Of a DNA stretch of 43,237 nucleotides, positions 9,350 to 21,300 are shown in pieces; position 1 is the first letter of the stretch; every line of letters begins with the position of its first letter. The notes under the pieces are model-generated. The model was not told the DNA's origin and did not search any database. It saw only the letters and a list, made by a program, of their open reading frames with translations. This DNA comes from Chitinophagaceae bacterium (GTDB lineage Bacteria > Bacteroidota > Bacteroidia > Chitinophagales > Chitinophagaceae): contig JAIXWH010000015.1 in assembly GCA_027484165.1 (NCBI GenBank), positions 1 to 43,237 of the forward strand, written 5' to 3'. The position numbers were made by a program, and so were the translations under genes.

Positions 9350-9389
9350 TTTATATCTCTTTATTTTTGTAAAATTAATACCAATTTAT

Positions 9390-12300
9390 TTAAAATAAAA
9401 ACTTAATTATAGTTTTGAAATCATCTATTTCATTTATAATTTCCAAAGAATAATTTCCTGGGATTAATTTCTTTTTAAAATCTAGTGAGTATTGTCCATC
9501 TAAAACATTATGAGTGATCACTTTTTTCATAATCACTTGTCCTAAACTGTTTAAAACTCTCATTTGATATGTCCCTTTATTCATGTTCACAAATCTTAAA
9601 TAAGTTGATTCGTTTGCTTTAACTGGATTAGGGAACATCGTTATAGATTGGTTTTGAATATTGTTAAGCTTAACAATATTACTGTAGGCGACCTCACCAT
9701 TATACCCATTACTTCTTATTCTATAATAATGCACACCTGTAAAAGTAGTTGCATCTATAAAAGAATAGGATGAAATATTGGATGATAAAACATTTCCAAT
9801 TTCTTCAAAACGAATGCCGTCTGATGATTTTTCAATACTATAATCTTTGATGTTGATTTCATTTGCAACATTCCAGCTAACTCTTACTCTGCTTTCTTCT
9901 TTTACAGCTTTAATATTTACAAATGTGACTAAAGGCCTTAATACTTTGAAGACAACTCTAAAACGATCTGGATTGTATGACCCTGAATCATTACTGATAT
10001 TGAAATTAATTAAAGTTGAACTTGATAAACTCACCTGTGATTTTGTATTTAAATAAGTATCTTCCAAATAAGCTTCTAAACTGTTAGCATTTAAATTCAT
10101 AGGTATGAATTCAAACTGATAATCGGCAACTTTAACTTGACTTAAATTGTAGAAAATGGTATCATTATCATTCATTCCATTTCTAAATTCTATCGCCAAT
10201 GATGTATTCTCGCGTTTGATTCCTAAATTCTCGGATGGGTTAAGCAATTTTAAAACATCATTATCATTCAAATCATTCGAATAAGCACTGTCATACATAT
10301 TCAATACCCCATCACAAATTTGGCTAGTGTTGTTTGCTACTATATACAAGTTTGTTCTAAACATTCCTTCTTTTATACCAAGTCGAGAAACCAGATTCAA
10401 AGAATCCGCTTTGATTGTTTCTTTGAAAGTGATAGAGCTTGTTCCAGGATTGATTTGTTGAACAATAAAACCTTGGCCAGATTGAATATTATAGTTACCA
10501 TTTGCATAACTATTAGTTGCCGAAGGTGTTGCAACAATATTATTAGAAATTACACTACATGTTATATAAGCACCAAAATCACTCGCTTTGGGATCCCATA
10601 AGTAATAACTTGATCTGATGTTATTCATTAAGCCTCTTGACAACAATTTTCTAAAATCAATTGGAGCTGCATACATGTTACCCACTCCAAAATATTGAGA
10701 AATTGTAGATGAAGGATAATTCAATGTAGAATCTCCAGTTATCAACTTACCTCTTTCTCTTAATACTGTAGCACTAGTGTTAGGGAATATGGTTGTTCTA
10801 TCACCTCTAATAAAGGTCATATATGCTTTACCTGGAATCATTTTATCTGTAGTTTTTGCAACCGCATTCCATTTTGAACCGGTTGAATCCAGTATTTTCA
10901 AAGAAGGCAGTCTTGAAAATCCATCCCAACCTTCTCCTCCAGCATTCGCAGAATTACTACCTCCTATTAACTGCGTTCCAAATCCAACAATAGCTGAAGC
11001 ATTTTCTTGGAAAGATTGCCTAATCGATTGAATATTATGTGAGGTAGGCATAGATAATAATCTCCATGCTCTTTTATTGGTAATATATCGTTCAACGATT
11101 GCATTTCCAGAAATGCTGTTGCCATTTACAGAACTATCAACCATTGCAGTTAAAGTATCTGAAGATTTCAACACCAGTCTATCATTGATTGTAAATGTTT
11201 TACCGGTTCCCACAAAACTTAACTTCCCTAATAATTGCAATGTATCTGTAATGATACTAACGCCACCACTATTATTTATCGTAAAGTTTCTAACTCTCTT
11301 ATTTTTTAAGGCAGCAGGATTTAAAGACAAAGCAGTTGTTCCTGCAATTTCAAGTGAACCTCTAGTTACATCAAATGTACCTGAATTTGTTATGGTGCCA
11401 TATATCGCCAACTTACCATTACCCAATACTGTTACTGATGCCCCTGAATTAATTGCTATGTTCTTGCACAAAGCATTTGAAGAAACAAATGGATATTTAG
11501 ATAACCCTGTTGGTATTGTAACGTTAACCGTATCAGTAGGCAATATTCCATCGCACCAATTTGCAGTATTACTCCAAATAGTATCAACTCCTAACCATGT
11601 GCCTCTTGCAGTAATATTTGCAATTACCGGTGTTCTTGTAATTGATTTACAACCCGATAAATTAATGGTTTGTGCATAATAAGTTGTTGTTGCAGAAATT
11701 ACAGGAGTATTAAAAGAAGTCACTCCCGACCCACCAGACAATACACTGCCACCCGAAGCAGCGCTGTACCAGTCAATTGTTAGACCTGAAGGAGGAGTAG
11801 CTTGTATGGTTACTGATGCCGGACCACAAAATATGCCACTCGATACTGCGGTTGGAGCTGCCGGAGGAGCGAACACGTCAAAAGTGATTGTTTTCGCACA
11901 TCCATTACTGTTAGTAAATGTAATATTAGTGCTTCCTGTTGCAATACCCTTAATGTATCTTGTAGTAGATGCTGAATTTGTGAGCGAAGCAATGCTACTG
12001 TTTGCTGTAAACCAAGGGGCGTTTGCACTTAATGCAGCATTGGTTCCGCTACCTGTAAGTAAAGAAGAATCACCAACACATACACCAGCTACTCCACTTA
12101 TTGTTGGCAATGCATTAATAGTAACAGCAGTATCCTTGAAACAACCAAAAGTATTGGTATATCTAATGGTATCTAAACCTCCGTTAACACCAGTAACGAA
12201 ACCACTTCCATTAACAGTTGCATTAGGATTAGAAGCTGACCAAGTTGCAGATTGAGTTCCTGTGCCTGGAGTTCCAGTTAAGGTTACAGAACTTCCCACA

Positions 12301-15300
12301 CACAATGTAGTAGTTCCTGTAATAGTAGGCTTACCTGAAACTGTTAATGACGAACTTGTTGTTGTACATGTATTATTGTTAGTATAATTAATAGTAACAC
12401 TTCCTGCGGTAACACCTGTTACCAATCCTGTATTACTTACTGTTGCGATTGATAAGTTAGATGACACCCATGGATTTGAACCTGCTGCTGTGCCAGATCC
12501 TGACAATTGAGTGGTAGCACCCACACATGCAAATAAAGTACCACTAAGTGTTGGTAATGCAGCTACAGTTACTAGCGTGTCTTTGAAACAACCATTTGTA
12601 TTCGTAAACCTTATGATTGTTGAACCAGCAGTTAAACCCGAAACCAAACCTGTGTTGCTTATTGAAGCAACACTTGGACTTAATGATACCCAAGGACTAG
12701 TCAATCTAGGGTTAGATGCGGTTAATTGTATGGTACTGTTTTGACAAACCGAAATACTGCCAGTTGCCGGAGATGTTACAGAAGGCGTTGGATTAACAGT
12801 AATTAATGCAGGTATAGAATTTACTGTTGCACCTCCACAACTACTAATTACCACCGCTCTGAAATAGGTTGTTGCGGTAATATTGGAATAACTGTAAGTT
12901 GTGTTAGTATTTGTAATTGAAACAGGAGCTGTGAAATTGATATCTGATGCAGATTGCCAGCTTTGAATAGTTCCAGAATATCCTGACAATGTCAATGTAC
13001 CGGAATTATTACCTGAACAAACAGTCGCATTATTGCTCACTGAACCTGCTGCACTTTGACCAGAGAACTCATCTGCTCCGATGTCTGGTGTGGATACATC
13101 TCTTGTTTCAGCATCTATATCTTCAACAATAGGAATAGGAGTTGTAATTGGAGTTCCCTTTCCATCAATATTATTTGAATTATTGACATCGCATGCATTT
13201 AAGTGCAAATCGGTTGAGTCTACGAAAGATGCATTTACTGAAACAGAATTGCTTTCTCTTGGAGCAAGTCTTGTTTGTAAGGCTGATAAAGTTGCATCGC
13301 TATTTGTACCGTCATAATATAACAATCTTGGACTTGCCTGAGGAAAGCCTGCATAGAAGTTGTTGTTATTGGAAATGGTCGAATCATTTAGTAGAGATGT
13401 GCCACTTCTTCTTAATGCAACGATTAAACCAGCCCCTACAGGAGTAGCAACATTAGAAATTAAATTATTTCTCATATCCAATCTATCGTTAGTTGATGTT
13501 GCATTAGCATTATGATAAATTCCACTAGTTCCAAACGCGGTAGCTCCAGTACCTTTAATACGAATAGTGTTGTTGAATAAACTTATAGTTCTAGTTGCAG
13601 GTGTTGTAGGTGCTGCCTCTATACCTCGAACTGCATCTAGATTATTCAACACTGTATCTCTAGCGATATTATTGGTAGAAGAAGCGGCTTTAGACAGATC
13701 TAATGCAATCATATTATTATAAATATTTGTGGTAGTTCCACTGGTTGTAGCTATACCTCTTACATAGGAACCTACTGTAGCGCTTTGTCCGGCAAAAAGG
13801 TTATAAATTTTATTTTTGTAAACATTGATTGTACCACCAACTTGTGAGATTATACCTGAAACCACTGCACTTGAATTGCTTGCTGAATAAAGATTAAAGA
13901 TTGTATTACCTGAAACATTTCTAATTGAGGTTGTAGCTGTGTTATTTATTATACCTCTTACAATATGTAACCCTGTTGAATTACCTGAAACAAACAAGTT
14001 ACTTATGGTGTTATTATTTATAGTTTCAATTTGACCACCACCACCATTTGTGTATCCTGAAATGGTAGCAACTACCGAACCGGAAATTCCAACAACTGAA
14101 TTATTATTGATGGTGTTGTTACTGATAGTATAAGTTGATGACCCTGCTTGTTGTATACAATCTAGTGTTACCGCTGTTGTAGATGCACTTATCACAGTGT
14201 TACTATCTATAGTATTGTTATTTACTGAAGTAATACAGGTGTTGCCAGTTGGTGTTTTTTGTGGAGATCCCACTGCAATTAAACGCATAATGCCTCCATT
14301 ATTTAAATTCCCAGCAGATTTTGTATTTCTTCTGATTGTATTTCCATTGATGTTCAAAATTGTTGAATCAGCAGCTGCATTTGAAATTGCCAAGAAAGTA
14401 CCAGAACCTGGCAAGGTATTCCCTACAACAGTATTATTGTTTAAATTCAATGATGTAATTCCAGCTGAAGCCATTTGTATTCCAGTGAAAGTACCTGTTG
14501 CTGTGTTAGGCAATATTACATTCTGTACTGTGTTCCCATTCATGTTCGTGTTAGTAGCATTTGCATTGTTTAAAATACCACTCCATGACCCAGCAGCCAT
14601 TGCTGGATGCCCTCCAGTAATGGTGTTGTTGTTTATGTTTACAGTATTTGATGCTGCTGTTGCACCTGCAGTATTATTGATACCAATTACTGCAGCAGTA
14701 GAGGAATTCGGTGTAAGCGTAACAGTATTGTTGTTGATGGTAACATTGGCGCTTGCAGCTACATCCATTTGTATTCCTGTAATAGATGCGGGATGATTAA
14801 CCCCACTTCCATTATTATTATTAATTGTATTAAAAGACAAATTAGCACCCCATTGATTCTTTGCAAATATTCCGTAAGAAATAATTGCTGTAGTTGCGCC
14901 TCCAAAATTAACAATTGTATTTGCTGTAGCAGAAGAACTACCTCCAACATCATTACCAATGTCTCCATCTGTAGGTTGTATACCACCTGTTGCAGCTCCA
15001 AAGCCAGACAAGAAAATTCCTACATGACAATTACTGATGTTGTTTGAATAAAATTTATTGTTCGAATTAGTGCTTGAAGCATTGGAAGCAATCACTGAGG
15101 CAGTTGTTGCAGTGTTATATATAGCATTTAATGCCAAAATACCAGTAGATCCAGAAGGGAAAAAAGTTTGAGCTGAAGCTGCTATATTATTTCTATTGAG
15201 AGTAATAGTACAATTCTTAATAGTGTTATTTTGAGCTCCATCTGCGTTAGTAAGTCTAAATAAACCAATTCCGTATTCCATCATTTTTGCAGAACTGACT

Positions 15301-18300
15301 GTATTGGTATCAGTAAAATTGATTCCGTCGATAGTTATATTATCAATTCCCTGAAGAACAAACATACCATTAGGCGTAGGATTTCCTGGTATGGTTGTAC
15401 CATTATTGTAAGCTCTAATAAGAGGATTTGAACCAGACCCTGATTTTTGGAAAATAATAGTGCGTGATGTTGATTGGGGATTTAATGTAGCACTACCTAG
15501 TACTAAATTACTATCTAGAGTTTCTGCGAAACCACTACTTACATTAAATACACAAGACGCGCTAATACCTCTTGTATTTAAGTCAGTAATTGCTGATGCA
15601 AAACTGATGTAATTTGAACAAGTTGTACCTGAAATAACTGATGAAGAGGTTAATCCAGTTGGAGCAATATTAACGGTTATCGTATCATTTGAAATTGCTG
15701 TAACTACTGTATTGGTAGAGAAACTTCCAGGTGCTGTGGTTACTGAAAGTACTGCTCCAACAGCAAGTGTTGAGCCCGATACTTTTATTTTTGTTGAAGA
15801 ACCTGCAGGCCATGATACCACATTTCCTTTAACTGCACCAATTGTGTATGTCCCTGACAAAGCTGCACCTGTAGATGGTGTGAAAGTATATGCTGAAGAG
15901 GTTGCAGAACAGCCAATAGAGTTGGTAATTTGAACTGTATAATTTCCTGCAGTTGTAACATAAAAAGTAGATTGAGTTCCACCTGATTGTGCAACTCCAC
16001 CCAGGTACCATTGATAAGCTGTAATCGTTCCACTACCAGCAGATGCACCAGCATCTAAAGTTGCAGAGTTAGAACCGCAGGTTAATGAAGATAATGATAT
16101 GATTGTTGTAGGCTTGGTTTTTAATGTTTGAATAACATATGCAGTTGCAGGATTAGGAGAAGCACATGAATTGGACGAAGTCATAGCCACAGATATACTA
16201 TCACCTGGGCCTGGGACATATGTATAAGTATTTCCGGAGTTAGTTACCGCTTGACCATTAACATAAAACTGATATGTTGGCGAAGTTCCTTGTCCTGATT
16301 GAGGATTAGCTGTGTAAGTGACTGATACACCAGCGCAAACACTGTCGATTCTTGGTGATTGTGTTATGGTAACACTTGGCGCTACTGCTGTAGTCGTAAT
16401 TTTAATTTTATTTGAAGTTGCAGGATTTCCAGGTGCACATGATGTAATACTTGAAGTCAAAATACAGTATACAGAATCATTATTAACTAATGAAGTTGTA
16501 GTGTAAACATTAGAAGAACCTTGCTGAAGCAAAACATCACTTGCCCCATTTTTTTTGCGGAAAACATATTGTGGTGTAACTCCGCCATTAGTTGCTGTTG
16601 CAGTAAATGTAACAGATGCTCCTAAACAAATAGCTACATCAGGATTTGCAGTTGGATTTGCGGTAAGACTAACAGATACAGGAAAAGATGTATTTACAGT
16701 CATTGTTACAGCATTGCTAACTGCAGGATTTGCAGAAGGACAAGTAATAGTATTATCCGGAACCATTTTACAGGTTACAATTTGACCATTGGTTAGTGTT
16801 CCGGCGTTGAGATAAGTAACAGAAGCAGAAGGACCTTGAACTGAAGTTGATCCTATAAACCATTGATAAGTTGGGTTAACTCCCCCATTATAAGGAGAAG
16901 CTGTAAAAGTTACATTATCTCCACCGCAAATCGGATTGGCAGATGCTGCAATAATTAAACTGTCTTTGGTATTTGGAGTTACCGTCATTGACAAAATATT
17001 ACTTGTAGCTGTTTGAGGCACAGCACACGCATCGTTCACGGTTAAAATGCATTTGATTTGATTTCCAGTTTGAATATTCTGTGTAATTAAAGTAGGTGAT
17101 GAACTATTTTGTAGAACACCAAATAAAACACTATTAAAAGGCACACTTACTGCTATTGGGTTACTAATAGTAAAAGAAACACCAGGATTAATACCTGTAA
17201 TAGTTGTACCAGGTAATATAGAACCCCTTCCTCTTGTGATACCAATTTCCATACCTACAGTTAGCTGTGAAGTATTTGTTGTTAAAATTGTTGTGCTGTT
17301 GGCTAATGCATTGGCACTAGGCATAGTTATACTATCAATTCTGAATTTATAATTGGCCCCAACCAAACCAGAACTTGGGGTTGGTGTTGCTGTAAATATA
17401 ACATCACTTCCTTTACATACTGTTGTGCTTGGTGTAGAGATGATTACTGATAATGCTAATGGAGTTACAGTTAATGTTGCTGCAGTTGTAGTATCTGATG
17501 ATGAGCAATCTGCTGAAAGATAAGCCCTGAATTGTGATCCATTCAATGCATTTGACAACCCATTAATTGTTAATGATGCAGTATTAACTCCTGAGAAAGA
17601 TGCATTGTTAGATAAATTAGACCAAGCTGCAGATGCATTTGCTCTTGTTTGCCACTGGTAAACAGGATTAGATCCGGTTGTGACCGTAAAATTGAAATTT
17701 GCAGAATTTGTAGAACTACAACTAACTGTAACATTTGAAGGTTGTGTTGTAATTGAAGTTACAACTGATGGCACCACTGTAAGTTTTCCTGAAACTGAAG
17801 TATCTGAAAGCACACAGTTTCCTTTCACCACTACTCTATACTCGAAGTTACTGAATGAAAGCGGAGCATTTAAAACTCTTAATGTATCTGAAGTTACACC
17901 ACTGTAATTGATTCCATTACTTAAAAAACTCCAAGCCCCTGTTGGAGAAGTTCGGAATTGCCATCTGTAAGTTGGAGTATTTATAGAGATTACTTTTACT
18001 GGGAAAAAAGTATTGCTTCCACAAGAAACCGAGGTGTTCACTGGAGCAATATCAAAGGTTACAGGAGAGCAAGGAATTAAATTTACTTGATAATCTTCTG
18101 TTTCGCCATTTGTATAAACTGTACATGCATCTGATGCTGCCAATGCTGTTGCTTTTCTTACTCGGATTCTCATTCTTGTCAATCCAGGCAAAGCTGTTGC
18201 AGGGATATTTATCACGTTGGATAAAGTTGTTGCAGATGAGGAATTGAAACTGCCAATTGCAGTATATTCTGAACTTTGGAATGTTCCATCTTGGTTATAA

Positions 18301-21300
18301 TCAATCCATGCTGCTACATATTCTATTCCTCCGCTACCTCCAGTTACTGTTACATAAATAGAATCGGTACCTCCTATGGTTCCCGACCCTGCTGCAACCG
18401 AACTTGAATAGTTTGTAAATCCTCCGGTGGTGTAACCGGATGTATTATTAATACCACCAAATTTCACGTTTGTAATTGCATCATTTGCTCCTGCCGTAGT
18501 ACTTGGAACACAATAACATCCTAAATTCCCTAAAACCACTTTGTATCCAATTGAAAAATTTGAAGTAGAAGAAACCGAACAAGTAGCTCTAATGCGGTAG
18601 AAAGTTGTAGCAGTAAGTGTAGTATTCAATGTTGTACTGGTTTGACCTGTAATATTGGTCCAAATTGAACTATCCGGAGAGGATTGCCATTGAAAAGTTA
18701 AACCTGAAATACCTACAGCATTTTGAATTGAAATAGTAAAAGGAATACTAGCGCATATTGTATCGATAGTTGAGAACAATTGCGGAACAAAAGAACTGTT
18801 ACATGCTGGTGCATATTGTATGTCTACCAAATAATCTTCTGTTTCTCCATATTGATATGTTCCACAAGAATTTATGCTTGACGGAGTTTGATTACTGTTT
18901 ACAATTCTCATCCTGGTGATTCCTTTGATGGTATCAGTACCACCATTTGTTAGTGTTGCAGGAATTATTAATGTACCGGTTTCAGTTCTTGGGAAAGTTG
19001 AACTTGTAACTGTTGAAACATATAGTTTTTCTGTTGCGTCCTCAAACAATCCATTCTTATTTAAATCAATCCATATGGCAATAGCATTTGCATTGGTTCG
19101 TGCATCACAAACACCTAGTGATACTGAAAATGCATTTGATGTTCCAGAGTAAATTACTGCCGGCGCAGGAGCTGCTGCACCTGAAGTATAATTTGAATAT
19201 CTGTTAGGTATTGTTCCTATACCGGGTGCAACACTTGAACAATCTGATGTATTGTTTAGTGTGCCAATGGTTACATTGGTTATATCTGAACTGTTTGATA
19301 ATGTTGCATTTGAAGCACAATAACAAGATGTTTGTGGATTCAATGAAATCAGAACTACGCTTGTTGAGGTTGCTGCACCGCATGTTCCAACTAATTGGAA
19401 ATAAGTATTTGCAGTAATTGGCTGAGTTACACTTGGTGATATTTGTAATGGCACTGGGGTAAATGAACCAGGATTGCCTGTGGGTGAAGAATTCCATTGT
19501 AAATTCAATCCCAAAGTTCCATTTAATGCAGCAGCATTACTTGAGGTTATTGATACATTTTCTCCACTACATAAAGACGTAAAGTTGGGAACCAATGTAC
19601 CAAGATTTGGAGCTCCTGAACAATTGGTGACATCTCTTATATCCACTAGGTAATCCTCAGTCTCTCCAAAACTATAACCATTACAAACGTCTGTGGCTAT
19701 TAGAGTTGTAGCAAATCTGATCCTTATCCTCATTCTCGTTGTACCAAGAAGTGCGTTAGAAGGAATTGTGATTGTGTTAGTAATAACACCACCTGTGTTG
19801 GTTGTAGATCCCAACCATTTGAATTCTGAGGCATCAAAAATACCATTGTGGTCGTAATCAATCCATACAGCAGCATTTTCAGAGAAACCTGAAGGAATTG
19901 TAACACTTATAGGTGAAGTTAAATTTCTGTATGCTACTGCAGGAGCTACCGTTGACGTATAATCGCTGTATCCATTATTTGGAGAATTTGTTGAGTTATT
20001 ATTTATACCGGCATAAGTTACGTTTGTTGTAATATCATTATCATCACTTCTTGTAAAACCAGGAATACAATAACAATTTACAAAAGAATTCATGCCCACT
20101 TTTATTACACCAGATTCTTTTGAACTACCATCAATACAATTCACTTTGACTTTGTAATATGTGGTATCTGTTTGTGTACCTGTATAAGAAATTGAAGTTG
20201 AATTTCCTGCAGCAACGTTCCAATTAGAAATTCCATTATTTGAAGAGTACCACTGATAAGTGACTCCTATTAAGGAGGAAAGAATTGTAGAGTTACCAAG
20301 TGTTAACGTGAATGATGCTGAAGGACATACCGTTGATGGTGAAGAAGTAATTGTGCCGGGAGGAATAAGCGATACAGAGCAGTTCTGTGCAGGAGATATA
20401 TTTATGAGATAATCTTCTGTTTGTCCAAAAGTATATGCAGAACAAGCATCAGAAGATGACAATGAGTTTGCAGAACCAACAACTGCAAATTTTGACCTTA
20501 CTCTTATTCGTGTTATACCATTAACAGCTGTTAGAGGAATAAAAACACTTCCAGTGAATACATAATCATTATTTGAATTCAAAACACCTGAACCAAAAGA
20601 AATAAATTCTGTACGATCAAAAGTGCCACTATGGTCATAATCAATCCACGCGGCTGCATTTTCTGACCCTCCATTGTTTACGGTAATACTTATCGGGTTA
20701 TTAATTCCAGAGAATACATTACCTGTGGGAGTACCCGTAAAATCGACATATCCATTACTTCCAGTTGGACAGTCTGTTGATGCAGTAGAGTTGTTATTAA
20801 TTCCTCCAAAAGTAACATTTAAGATGTCATCTGAAGCACCACAATTTGTATTTCCTGGAATACAATAACAGTTTAAAAAATTGGATTGCGTGATAGATAC
20901 TGGAGTTGATTTATTTGTAAGTCCACTGTTTGCACACCTTAATGAATCTCTAAAAAGAACTGTTGTTGCTGAGGATGGAACTCCTGCTGCAACAAGACTT
21001 GTTGTAAGGGAACTTGATGTTGCACCTGAAATGTTAGTCCAAGTAGCTCCACTATTTGTTGAAAATTGCCATTGATTTGAAATACCATTTTCACAATTCG
21101 GATTATCTATAGTAAGTGTTATAGAAAGATTTGGACAGGCAGTGGCTAATGTTGAGCTGGTAGCACCTGGACTAGGCTGGCCGGAGCAATTTTGTGAAGT
21201 ATAATCTATAATGAAAGGTAAATCTTGAGCTCCACCACCATCTGTTAATGCACTCCATATTCCTGTTGCAACATTTTTTTGTTTAGCGTTGTTACCGCTT

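Noticed and set aside
9847-21075. Many plus-strand frames of 60-200 codons opposite the giant gene
   Set aside because: They mirror the Thr/Ser/Val-rich repeats of the real minus-strand protein, have no family motifs, and occur in register with its codons.
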